Assembly: GCF_009208555.1 (NCBI RefSeq)
Contig: NZ_WFLI01000051.1
Location: forward strand, 1-35,660
Direction of reading: 5' to 3'
DNA length: 35,660 bases
From: Janthinobacterium violaceinigrum
GTDB taxonomy: Bacteria > Pseudomonadota > Gammaproteobacteria > Burkholderiales > Burkholderiaceae_D
Position numbers and translations under genes: made by a program. Shown here piece by piece: positions 24,216-31,398 of the stretch. Every line of letters starts with the position of its first letter. Position 1 is the stretch's first letter. The notes under the pieces are model-generated. The model had not been told where the DNA came from. It saw only the letters and a list, made by a program, of their open reading frames with translations, and searched no databases.

Positions 24216-25307
24216 TTAAGCGATGCCGTGCAGGGCCAGCGCCCATTCGACGTGTTCGCGCACGATGGCCGACGGGTGCTCGCGGCGCGACAGCAGGGCC
24301 GCGACGATGTCGGCCTGCCCCCTGGCCTTGGCGGCCGCATTGCCCATGCCGACGGCCAGGTTGCGCAGCCAGCGTTCATGGCCGATGCGGCGGATCGCGC
24401 TGCCTTCCATGCGGCGGTTGAATTCCTCTTCCGTCCAGGCGAACAGTTCCACCATGCCGGCGCTGCCCAGGCGATGGCGCTCGTCGAAGTCGGGCACCAC
24501 GGCGCGCTGGGCGAACTTGTTCCACGGGCAGACGGTCTGGCAATCGTCGCAGCCGTACACCTTGTTGCCGATCAGAGGGCGCATTTCGACGGGAATGGCG
24601 CCCTTCAATTCGATGGTCAGGTAGGAGATGCAGCGGCGCGCATCGAGCTGGTACGGCCCCAGGATCGCTTGCGTGGGGCACACCGTGATGCATGCCGAGC
24701 ACTGGCCGCAGCGCGGCGTTTCCGGCGCATCGACGGGCAGCGGCACGTCGACCAGGATCTCGCCGAGGAAGAAGAAGGAGCCCCCCTGGCGGTTGATCAG
24801 CAAGGTGTGCTTGCCGCGCCAGCCCAGCCCTCCCTTTTGCGCCAGCTCGACTTCCATCACGGGCGCCGAATCGCTGAAGACGCGGTAGCCGAAGTCGCCG
24901 ATCTCGCCGCGGATAAGCTCGGCCAGCTGCTGCAGGCGCGAACGCATCACCTTGTGATAGTCGCGGCCCCGCGCATACACGGAGATCACGGCTGCCGCGG
25001 GATCGGCGTCGCGCGCCGCCTCGTGCGCGCGCCAGTCGGGACCCAGCGCCGGCGGCAGGTAATTCATACGCGCGCTGATGGCGCGCACCGTGCCCGGCAC
25101 CAGTTCGGCGGGGCGCGCACGCTTCATTCCGTGGCTGGCCATGTAGTCCATTTCGCCGTGGTACCCTGCATCGAGCCAGGCCTGCAAGGGCGCCTCCATG
25201 TTCGACAGGTCGACATCGGCGATGCGCACCTCGGCAAAACCCAGCTCGCGTCCCCATTGCTTGATGGAGCGCGCCAGGGAGGCAAGATCGGTGGCGGTGG
25301 CGGACAT
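24216..25307 (-). CDS. queG: Epoxyqueuosine reductase QueG
   Basis: A 363-residue iron-sulfur, cobalamin-dependent enzyme that makes the last step to queuosine in tRNA. Two [4Fe-4S] clusters are indicated by Cys200, Cys203, Cys206 and Cys210 (CGQCSACITVCP) and by Cys226 with Cys253, Cys256 and Cys260 (GCDDCQTVCPWN). The active-site Asp is likely Asp146 in SDSAPVMEVELA, with GLGWRGKHTLLI behind it. The C-terminus has a HEAT-like repeat (HPSAIVREHVEWAL). I use the ATG at 25307, where the family signature begins; a longer frame to 25382 is low-complexity. It diverges from tsaE, as in several Proteobacteria. Confidence 0.93.
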   Translation of the reverse strand: MSATATDLASLARSIKQWGRELGFAEVRIADVDLSNMEAPLQAWLDAGYHGEMDYMASHGMKRARPAELVPGTVRAISARMNYLPPALGPDWRAHEAARDADPAAAVISVYARGRDYHKVMRSRLQQLAELIRGEIGDFGYRVFSDSAPVMEVELAQKGGLGWRGKHTLLINRQGGSFFFLGEILVDVPLPVDAPETPRCGQCSACITVCPTQAILGPYQLDARRCISYLTIELKGAIPVEMRPLIGNKVYGCDDCQTVCPWNKFAQRAVVPDFDERHRLGSAGMVELFAWTEEEFNRRMEGSAIRRIGHERWLRNLAVGMGNAAAKARGQADIVAALLSRREHPSAIVREHVEWALALHGIA

Positions 25308-25397
25308 AGGGGGCTTTACGGAGAACGGCGGGGGGGCGCGGGCGGTTACAATGGCATGAGCCTCTATTTTATGCGATATCACTCACACCAAGCGACA

Positions 25398-25886
25398 ATG
25401 ACCGAACACTTCACCGCCCACCTCCACGACGAAGCCGGCACGGCCGCGCTGGGCGCCGCGCTGGCGCGCGCACTGGCGCCCGGCCTGGCGATCTACCTGC
25501 ACGGCGACCTGGGCGCCGGCAAGACGGCCCTCACGCGCGCCCTGCTGCACGCGGCCGGCCATGCGGGCCACGTCAAGAGCCCCACGTATACCCTGTCCGA
25601 ACCGTACACGGTGCAACTCGATGGCCAGAGCGTCAACGTCATCCACTTCGACCTGTACCGCATGGGCAGCGCCGAGGAATTTCTCGACGCGGGTTTTCGC
25701 GAAGACTTCAACGGCCACAATATCTGCATCGTCGAATGGCCGGAGAAAGCCGAACCGGTGCTGCCGCCGGCCGACCTGAATGTTTATTTGAACGTTGCGG
25801 GTACAGGACGTGATGTAGAATTGCAAGCGTCTTCTGAATTGGGTCTGTCATGCCTTCACCGTCTCAAATTCGCCCCGAACCTTTGA
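25398..25886 (+). CDS. tsaE: tRNA threonylcarbamoyladenosine biosynthesis ATPase TsaE
   Basis: A 162-residue P-loop ATPase that works with TsaB and TsaD to place t6A37 on tRNAs. Walker A is GDLGAGKT (36-43). The family segments SPTYTLSEPY (61-70), IHFDLYRM and IVEWPEKAEPVLP are all present. The ATG at 25398 is preferred; upstream in-frame ATGs near 25355 and 25373 exist but precede the family start. A -10-like TACAAT lies at 25347-25352. Its last 37 bases overlap the start of amiC, so translation is coupled, as in the E. coli yjeE-amiB pair. Confidence 0.93.
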   Translation: MTEHFTAHLHDEAGTAALGAALARALAPGLAIYLHGDLGAGKTALTRALLHAAGHAGHVKSPTYTLSEPYTVQLDGQSVNVIHFDLYRMGSAEEFLDAGFREDFNGHNICIVEWPEKAEPVLPPADLNVYLNVAGTGRDVELQASSELGLSCLHRLKFAPNL

Positions 25887-27250
25887 TCTCCTCGCCCATC
25901 ACCCGGCGCACGGTACTCAAGGCCGGCGGCACCCTGCTGTTGTCCGTGTTCGCGCCCATGTCGGCGATGGCGGCGCAAATTCTCGCCGTGCGCGTCTGGC
26001 CGGCCGAGGACTACACCCGCGTCACCCTGGAAAACGACAGCATCCTCAAGGCGACCCACTTCATCGTCAAGGACCCGGAACGCCTGGTGGTCGACATCGA
26101 AGGGCTGGAACTCAATCCCACCCTGAAAGGCCTGGTGGCGAAGATCCAGTCGAACGACCCGTACATCAAGCAGGTGCGTGTGGGCCAGAACCGGCCCAAC
26201 GTGGTGCGCCTGGTGTTCGACCTGAAAGAGGAAGTTACGCCGCAGCTGTTTACCCTGCCGCCGGCCGGCTCCTACAACCACCGCCTGATCTTCGACCTGT
26301 ACCCCGTACACGAGCCGGACCTGATCGCGCAGATGATCGAAAAGGGCGACTGGTCGAGCGATCCGGCCAAGCCGCCCATGGCCGGCACGCATACGCCGCC
26401 GCCCGCGCTGCCCCTGCCCGACAGCGGCAAGCCGCCCGTGGCCGCCGTGGCGCCGCCGGTAGCGCCCATCGTGCCGCCCGTGCCCGATATCCGTCCGGAA
26501 CAGCGCCCCGAGGCGCGCCCGCTGCCGGGCCAGAAAGTGGTGCGCATGATTACCATCGCGCTCGACCCCGGCCACGGCGGCGAAGACCCGGGCGCCATGG
26601 GCAGCCGTGGCAGCCGCGAAAAAGACGTGGTGCTGGCCATCGCCAAGCGCCTCAAGACCAAGCTGGAACTGCAGCCGAACATGCGCGTCATGCTCACGCG
26701 CGACGCCGATTTCTTCGTCCCGCTGGGCATGCGCGTGGAAAAGGCGCGCAAGGTGCAGGCCGATCTGTTCGTCTCGATCCACGCCGACGCGTTCATCCAG
26801 CCGACGGCGCGCGGCTCGTCCGTCTTCGTGCTGTCCGAAAAGGGCGCCACCTCGACGGCGGCGCGCTGGCTGGCCAACAAGGAAAACCAGGCCGACCTGA
26901 TCGGCGGCGTCAACGTAAAGAACCACGACAAGCAGCTGGCCAGCGTGCTGCTCGACCTGTCGACGACGGCGCAGATCAATGACAGCATGAAGCTGGGCAA
27001 GGCCGTGCTGCGCGAGATCGGCGGCATCAACCGCCTGCACAAGGGCTCCGTCGAGCAGGCCGGCTTCGCCGTGCTGAAAGCGCCCGACATCCCCTCCATC
27101 CTGATCGAGACGGCCTTCATCTCGAATCCGGAAGAAGAAGCCAAGCTGACCGACAACGGCTACCAGGACCAGATGGCCGACGCCATCGTCACGGGCATCA
27201 AGAATTACTTTGCCAAGAATCCGCCGCTGGCGAAAAGCCGTTTGACCTGA
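25850..27250 (+). CDS. amiC: N-acetylmuramoyl-L-alanine amidase AmiC, Tat-exported
   Basis: A 466-residue periplasmic amidase that cleaves septal peptidoglycan during cell separation. A twin-arginine-type signal (ITRRTVLKAGGTLLLSVF, Arg19-Arg20) fits AmiC/AmiA export by Tat. An AMIN domain (about 42-150) targets the septum, a Pro-rich linker covers 172-226, and the Amidase_3 catalytic domain about 233-455. Zinc ligands and catalytic residues are His242 (LDPGHGG), Glu257 (REKDVVLA), His311 (SIHADAF) and Glu420 (ILIETAFISN). Activity is normally gated by EnvC/NlpD. It overlaps tsaE and is followed after 13 bases by yeaD. Confidence 0.93.
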   Translation: MPSPSQIRPEPLISSPITRRTVLKAGGTLLLSVFAPMSAMAAQILAVRVWPAEDYTRVTLENDSILKATHFIVKDPERLVVDIEGLELNPTLKGLVAKIQSNDPYIKQVRVGQNRPNVVRLVFDLKEEVTPQLFTLPPAGSYNHRLIFDLYPVHEPDLIAQMIEKGDWSSDPAKPPMAGTHTPPPALPLPDSGKPPVAAVAPPVAPIVPPVPDIRPEQRPEARPLPGQKVVRMITIALDPGHGGEDPGAMGSRGSREKDVVLAIAKRLKTKLELQPNMRVMLTRDADFFVPLGMRVEKARKVQADLFVSIHADAFIQPTARGSSVFVLSEKGATSTAARWLANKENQADLIGGVNVKNHDKQLASVLLDLSTTAQINDSMKLGKAVLREIGGINRLHKGSVEQAGFAVLKAPDIPSILIETAFISNPEEEAKLTDNGYQDQMADAIVTGIKNYFAKNPPLAKSRLT

Positions 27251-27263
27251 CAGGGACACCCGC

Positions 27264-28100
27264 ATGAGCAAGAGCACTTTTGGCCAGTTGCCGGCCGTGA
27301 CCATCCGTGCCGCCGATGGCGCGCAGGCCACCGTCACCCTGTACGGCGGCCACCTGGTCTCGTGGCAGACCAGCGATGGACGGGAACGCCTGTTCTGCAG
27401 CAGGGAATCAAGCCTCGACGGCAGCCGCGCCATCCGCGGCGGCGTGCCCGTGATCTTCCCCCAGTTCGGCGCGCGCGGCACGGGCATGCGCCACGGCTTT
27501 GCGCGCGTGGCGACCTGGCAGCTGGAATCGACGGGCGAGGCCGATGGCGACGCATGGGCGCAATTTGCGCTGACCCAGGCCGACTTGCCGGAAGCGATCG
27601 CCGCCACCTGGCCCTGGGCCTTCACCCTGCGCCTGCGCGTGACCGTCAAAGCAGAGGCGCTGGAACTGCGCCTGTCCGTGCACAACACGGGCGAGCAGGC
27701 GTTTCCGTTCTCGGCCGCCCTGCACAGCTATTTTGCGATCGATCAGTTGAGCGTGGCGCGCGTGGGCGGCTTGCAGCGCGTGCGCTATTCGGACGAGACG
27801 CCGCAGGATGCCTTGCAGGCGGAAGAATTCCTGCAATTTGACGACAAGCTGGATCGCATCTACTACCAGCTGCCGGGCGCCCTGAGCCTGCAATCCGGCG
27901 GCCACACCTTGCGCCTGGAGCAGCAGGGCTTCACGGATGCCGTCGTGTGGAACCCGGGCGCGCAGGATGCGGCCGCCCTACCCGACCTGGCCGATGACGA
28001 GCAGCCGCGTTTCATCTGCATCGAGCCGGCGCTGATCCAGCCCGATACGCTGGCTGCCGGCGCCGAGTGGACCGGTCGCCAGCGCCTTGAATTTACCTAA
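27264..28100 (+). CDS. D-hexose-6-phosphate mutarotase (YeaD type)
   Basis: A 278-residue aldose-1-epimerase-fold enzyme that interconverts the anomers of glucose-6-phosphate. Family features are visible: YGGHLVSWQ, IRGGVPVIFPQFGARG, His77 (MRHGFARVATW), His154 (ALHSYFAI) and Glu254 (FICIEPAL), the likely catalytic His and Glu. AGGGA lies before the ATG. It is 13 bases after amiC and probably shares its transcript, although its role has no evident link to cell division. Substrate identity comes from the family. Confidence 0.88.
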   Translation: MSKSTFGQLPAVTIRAADGAQATVTLYGGHLVSWQTSDGRERLFCSRESSLDGSRAIRGGVPVIFPQFGARGTGMRHGFARVATWQLESTGEADGDAWAQFALTQADLPEAIAATWPWAFTLRLRVTVKAEALELRLSVHNTGEQAFPFSAALHSYFAIDQLSVARVGGLQRVRYSDETPQDALQAEEFLQFDDKLDRIYYQLPGALSLQSGGHTLRLEQQGFTDAVVWNPGAQDAAALPDLADDEQPRFICIEPALIQPDTLAAGAEWTGRQRLEFT

Positions 28101-28118
28101 GAGTGACTGAACAAGTCC

Positions 28119-28185
28119 AGGGCTAGGCGCCTCGCCGAAGGCAGTACGCCTGTACGACGCGGCGGGGTAACAACGCCATGGGCTT
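28119..28185. repeat. Imperfect hairpin element, possible dispersed repeat
   Basis: The gap between convergent yeaD and the carbonic anhydrase gene holds nested inverted segments: CGCCG and CGGCG around GTAC-GCCT-GTAC. The composition and the GAAGGCAGTACG / GTAACAACGCC wording resemble an intergenic repeat I associate with Oxalobacteraceae genomes; I cannot confirm that here. It may act as a terminator between the two convergent genes, and CTTTT follows on the plus strand (28181-28185). Confidence 0.4.
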
Positions 28186-28198
28186 TTCTCGGGCGCGC

Positions 28199-29230
28199 TT
28201 AATTCGATTCCTTGATGATGCGGCCATTCGCAGGCTGGATCGGACGCGCATTCAAGGGATACAGGCGGCTGAACAGCGCCATCTGCGCGGGCGACGCCTG
28301 CACCGGCTGCTTCATCACCATCCACAGCACGCCTTCGCTGCAAGGCGGCTCCGTCATCGATCCCATGTAGGTGTAGTAATCGCGCCGCGCCGGCAGCATT
28401 TCGGCCGGGTCGAGCAGGATGGTGGGATGCATGGTCTCGAATTTTTCCAGCGGCAGGTTGTTCCACACGGTCTGGATGGTCGCTTGCGGTGTGCCCCGTT
28501 CCAGCAACAGCGCCAGCACGGCTTGCCGGCCTTCCGCATCGCGGTGCACCAGATGCACCACCATCTCGAATGCCTTGCCATTGATGCGCTCTTCGGACGG
28601 GCGGTGGAAATGGAATTGCTGCAGCTCGAACATGCGGTTCTGCACCGTGATGTAATTGCCGCCGCTGACCCCCACCTGCACCGTGTGGCCATTGTCGACC
28701 ACGTTGAACGAGGACGGGTGGTAGTCAAAGCTGATCTGCTCGAGCTCCACCTTCATGCCGTCGCGGATATCGATGGGCGACTGGCGGCTGCCATTGCCGC
28801 ACTTGGCCCAGTCCACATTGATCTTGCTCCAGTTGGCGGGACCGCTGTCGCCTTCGTACGACCAGTGCGTACCGCGCGGCACGGGTGGTGGCGGCGGTGG
28901 CGCGGCCTTCACGACGGCGGCGCGCTTGGCGCGGGCGGCGGCGCGGGCCGCCTGGGTGGCGCGCATTTCCGCCAGGCGCGCCGCGATGCGTTCGGACAGG
29001 TCGACCTCGGCCGCTTCTTCCTTTTCGCGCGCCGTGGGCGCGACGACGACAGGCGCCTTGGCCTCCTTACCCTTGACCGATTCGGTCAGGGTTTTCATGG
29101 CGGCCGCGCGCACCGACGCCGACATCGGTGCGGATGCAGTGGCGCTCGCCGCAGCGGGGGCATCTTTGGCGCTTGCCATGGCCGCCATCGCGGCAAGGCT
29201 GCAAGCTAACAGGGCGCTCAAATGTCGCAT
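28199..29230 (-). CDS. Alpha-carbonic anhydrase with long charged N-terminal linker
   Basis: A 343-residue exported enzyme that hydrates CO2. A signal peptide covers about residues 1-21. Residues 22-118 are unusual: an Ala-rich region, a charged helix probably forming a coiled coil (AREKEEAAEVDLSERIAARL ... RAAARAKRA) and a PPPPPPVP hinge. The catalytic domain spans 119-343: THWSYEGDSGPANW, RQSPIDI, proton-shuttle His182 (NGHTVQV), zinc ligands His207, His209 (QFHFHRPSE) and His226 (MVVHLVHRD), and Thr293 (GSMTEPPCSEGV). Cys144 and Cys297 could form the usual disulfide. The start at 29230 opens directly on the signal peptide; its Shine-Dalgarno is weak. The linker might tether the enzyme to the wall or membrane. 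Confidence 0.9.
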   Translation of the reverse strand: MRHLSALLACSLAAMAAMASAKDAPAAASATASAPMSASVRAAAMKTLTESVKGKEAKAPVVVAPTAREKEEAAEVDLSERIAARLAEMRATQAARAAARAKRAAVVKAAPPPPPPVPRGTHWSYEGDSGPANWSKINVDWAKCGNGSRQSPIDIRDGMKVELEQISFDYHPSSFNVVDNGHTVQVGVSGGNYITVQNRMFELQQFHFHRPSEERINGKAFEMVVHLVHRDAEGRQAVLALLLERGTPQATIQTVWNNLPLEKFETMHPTILLDPAEMLPARRDYYTYMGSMTEPPCSEGVLWMVMKQPVQASPAQMALFSRLYPLNARPIQPANGRIIKESN

Positions 29231-29330
29231 GGAAATCCAGAAAGTGAGAATACCCTCTGGTTTACGGCTGGAAAGCAACAAAACTTGAATCAGCGCGGGA
29301 GGAAAACGGAAACGGCGGGGAGAACAAGCG

Positions 29331-29378
29331 GATCCGGGGCCCGCTGCGGACTGTGCCGCAGCGCGCTTGCCCCGGATC
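29331..29378. terminator. Nested hairpin after dedA, terminator-like
   Basis: GATCCGGGGC (29331-29340) and its perfect complement (29369-29378) enclose an inner 7-bp stem, GCTGCGG (29343-29349) and CCGCAGC (29356-29362). It begins 9 bp after the dedA stop on the minus strand. No T-tract follows, so termination would not be of the classical kind; it may instead separate dedA from the carbonic anhydrase gene by protecting or processing the message. Confidence 0.5.
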
Positions 29379-29387
29379 GATGGGGCA

Positions 29388-30038
29388 TCAGGCCGACTTG
29401 CCGACCATGCGCTTATAGAGTTTCCACAAGCCGCCCAGTACCACGGGCACGACGGCGGCGCCGACACCGATCAGCACGATCAACGTCAGGTGGTCGCGGA
29501 TCCACGGGATATTGCCGAAGAAGTAGCCCGCCGTCACCAGGCCCACCACCCACAGCAGGGCGCCCGTCACGTTGTACATCTGGAAGCGCGCATGCGTCAT
29601 GTCGGAAATGCCGGCCACGAACGGGGCGAAGGTGCGCACCACCGGCACGAAGCGGGCCAGGATGATGGTCTTGCCGCCATGCTTTTCAAAGAACTCATGC
29701 GTCCGGCGCATGGCATCCTTGTTGATCCAGCGGTAATCGTGGGTAAACACCCTTTGCCCGATGGCCTCGCCTATCCAGTAATTGAGCGTATTGCCCGTGA
29801 CGGCGGCCGTCACCAGCAAGGCAATCAGCAAGCCCAGGTGCATTTGTCCCGTCGCGCAAAACGCGCCGGCGATGAACAGCAGGGTATCCCCAGGGAAGAA
29901 AAACAGGACCACGAGGCCTGTCTCGCAAAAAATAATGGCAAACAGTACCGCATACACGAGGGTACCGTACTGCTCGATCAAGAGACCCAGCGTCTTGTCG
30001 ACATGCACGATCATGTCGAGGAATTGCACAAAATCCAT
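29388..30038 (-). CDS. DedA family membrane protein
   Basis: A 216-residue inner-membrane protein of the DedA/VTT family, members of which act in lipid-carrier or phospholipid flipping and support envelope integrity and polymyxin resistance. The signatures are FFFPGDTLLFIAG, the re-entrant segment ARFVPVVRTFAPFVAGISDM, and GNTLNYWIGEAIGQRV. About five hydrophobic segments are present. I use the ATG at 30038 (AGGGA upstream) instead of 30077. It is transcribed away from the cyclophilin gene; the 279-bp region between them carries the direct repeat at 30151-30171. Confidence 0.9.
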   Translation of the reverse strand: MDFVQFLDMIVHVDKTLGLLIEQYGTLVYAVLFAIIFCETGLVVLFFFPGDTLLFIAGAFCATGQMHLGLLIALLVTAAVTGNTLNYWIGEAIGQRVFTHDYRWINKDAMRRTHEFFEKHGGKTIILARFVPVVRTFAPFVAGISDMTHARFQMYNVTGALLWVVGLVTAGYFFGNIPWIRDHLTLIVLIGVGAAVVPVVLGGLWKLYKRMVGKSA

Positions 30039-30121
30039 ATATTTTTCCCTAAAGGTAGCGGCGGAATCATACACCACCGGACCGGCGCAACGGCAGTCCC
30101 CGGCCCGATATTTCAGGATTA

Positions 30122-30171
30122 ATTATGCGGCGCCCGTGCGCGTGTGGCATTTTAAGGAAAGGTTAAGGAAA
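30122..30171. promoter_or_regulatory. Tandem TTAAGG direct repeat, PmrA-box-like, upstream of dedA
   Basis: TTAAGGAAA occurs twice (30152-30160 and 30163-30171), an 11-bp period, one helical turn. TTTAAG-N5-GTTAAG (30151-30167) matches the PmrA box pattern YTTAAK-N5-YTTAAK apart from one base. On the minus strand CATAAT (30127-30122, 5 of 6 to a -10) lies 23 bp downstream. The site probably serves dedA, but it could also serve the divergent cyclophilin gene. Regulator identity is inferred from pattern only. Confidence 0.45.
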
Positions 30172-30317
30172 TCCGCCCGCCAACTTGCTCAGGCCCGTTT
30201 CCCGGCCGGCATACGCGCTTCGGCCCACACAATGTTTTTCCACCGAAATATTGCCATTCCGGTATACACTTTCTGACCGGCGCAACCCGCGCCGACCAGG
30301 AGAGAACAGGAAAGAAC

Positions 30318-31259
30318 ATGCGTCTGCATCCACTCAATGGCCTGACCATGGCCACCGTGCTGGGCCTTGCCCAGCTGTCCGCCCATGCGGCGCCCGTGCA
30401 GATCAAGGCGCCCGCCGAGCTGCCCGCCAAGGCGACCCTGGCCGACGCGATCAAGGCGTCGCAACCGTCCGACTGGCGTCCGCTGGACCCGGACAACACC
30501 CTGTACCTGGACATTCCCGCCGGCCGCGTGGTGATCGAACTGGCGCCCGACTTCGCGCCGAAACACGTGGCCAATATCAAGGCCCTGGTGGCCGAACAAT
30601 ATTACGACGGCCTGGCCATCACGCGCGCGCAGGACAACTGGGTGGCGCAATGGGGCGATCCGAACGAAAAAAATCCCAAGCCGATCCAGCATGCGCAGCG
30701 CACCCTGCCCGGCGAATTCACCGTGCCCCTGAAAAACATCAAGAGCTTCACGCGCCTGCCCGACGCCGACGGCTATGCGCCGCAGGTGGGCCACTCGAAC
30801 GGCTTCCCGTCCGCGCGCGACCCGAAAACCGGCACGGCCTGGCTCACGCATTGCTATGCCACCGTGGGCGTGGGCCGCGACAGCGCCAGCGACAGCGGCG
30901 GCGGCACGGAGCTGTACGCCGTCATCGGCCAGTCGCCGCGCCACCTGGACCGCGACATCACCGTCGTCGGCAGAGTCGTCTCCGGCATGCCGCTGCTGTC
31001 CACGCTGCCGCGCGGCACGGGCCCCATGGGCTTTTATGACAGCCCCGAGAAAAACGTGCCGATCAAGGCCATCCGCCTGGCCGCCAGCGTGCCGCCCGCA
31101 CAGCGCGCGAATCTGGAAGTGATGCGCACGGACAGCGCCGCTTACCAGGCCGTGCTGGAAGCCCAGCGCCACCGCGGCGGCCCGTGGAGCAAGGTCACGG
31201 CCGGCCACATCGACCTGTGCAATGCGCCGATACCGGTGCGGGAAGTGGGGAGTAAATAA
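30318..31259 (+). CDS. Periplasmic cyclophilin-type peptidyl-prolyl isomerase
   Basis: A 313-residue exported folding catalyst. A signal peptide covers about residues 1-25 (ATVLGLAQLSAHAA). The cyclophilin domain covers about 58-255: TLYLDIPAGRVVIELAPDFAPKHV, YYDGLAITRAQDNWVAQWGDP, ELYAVIGQSPRHLDRDITVVGRVVSGMPLLSTLPRG. It has sizeable insertions compared with small PpiA (about 190 residues), between the first strands and the active site, and an extra C-terminal tail with a Cys. Several active-site positions of classical cyclophilins are altered, so activity should not be taken for granted. AGGAAAG lies before the ATG. Confidence 0.87.
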   Translation: MRLHPLNGLTMATVLGLAQLSAHAAPVQIKAPAELPAKATLADAIKASQPSDWRPLDPDNTLYLDIPAGRVVIELAPDFAPKHVANIKALVAEQYYDGLAITRAQDNWVAQWGDPNEKNPKPIQHAQRTLPGEFTVPLKNIKSFTRLPDADGYAPQVGHSNGFPSARDPKTGTAWLTHCYATVGVGRDSASDSGGGTELYAVIGQSPRHLDRDITVVGRVVSGMPLLSTLPRGTGPMGFYDSPEKNVPIKAIRLAASVPPAQRANLEVMRTDSAAYQAVLEAQRHRGGPWSKVTAGHIDLCNAPIPVREVGSK

Positions 31260-31270
31260 AGACCAAGGCT

Positions 31271-31384
31271 GGGGTCAGCCCCCCGGATACGTTGGCGCTA
31301 AATCTTGCGTTAGCGGTGTTGAGGGTCTGACCCCAAGTGCGTAGTCGCTACGCTTTGCGCTGGCGGCGTTGAGGGTCTGACCCC
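31271..31384. repeat. 64-bp inverted-arm repeat, copy B, plus a tandem half copy
   Basis: 31271-31334 is the second copy of the element at 22103-22166, in opposite orientation, with one arm changed by one base (GGGGTCAGCCCC). A further partial copy follows: 31335-31384 ends with the same TTGAGGGTCTGACCCC (31369-31384) and carries an inner hairpin GCGTAG-TCG-CTACGC (31339-31353). The array separates the cyclophilin gene from mutL and ends 2 bp before the mutL -10 box. Confidence 0.8.
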
Positions 31385-31386
31385 GG

Positions 31387-31392
31387 TATAAT
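31387..31392 (+). promoter_or_regulatory. mutL -10 box; leaderless start predicted
   Basis: TATAAT matches the -10 consensus perfectly and lies 7 bases before the mutL ATG (31399), so transcription would begin at the start codon itself. No Shine-Dalgarno sequence exists before the ATG, which agrees with a leaderless message. The -35 region falls inside the repeat array and is poor. Confidence 0.6.
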
Positions 31393-31398
31393 TGCCGC

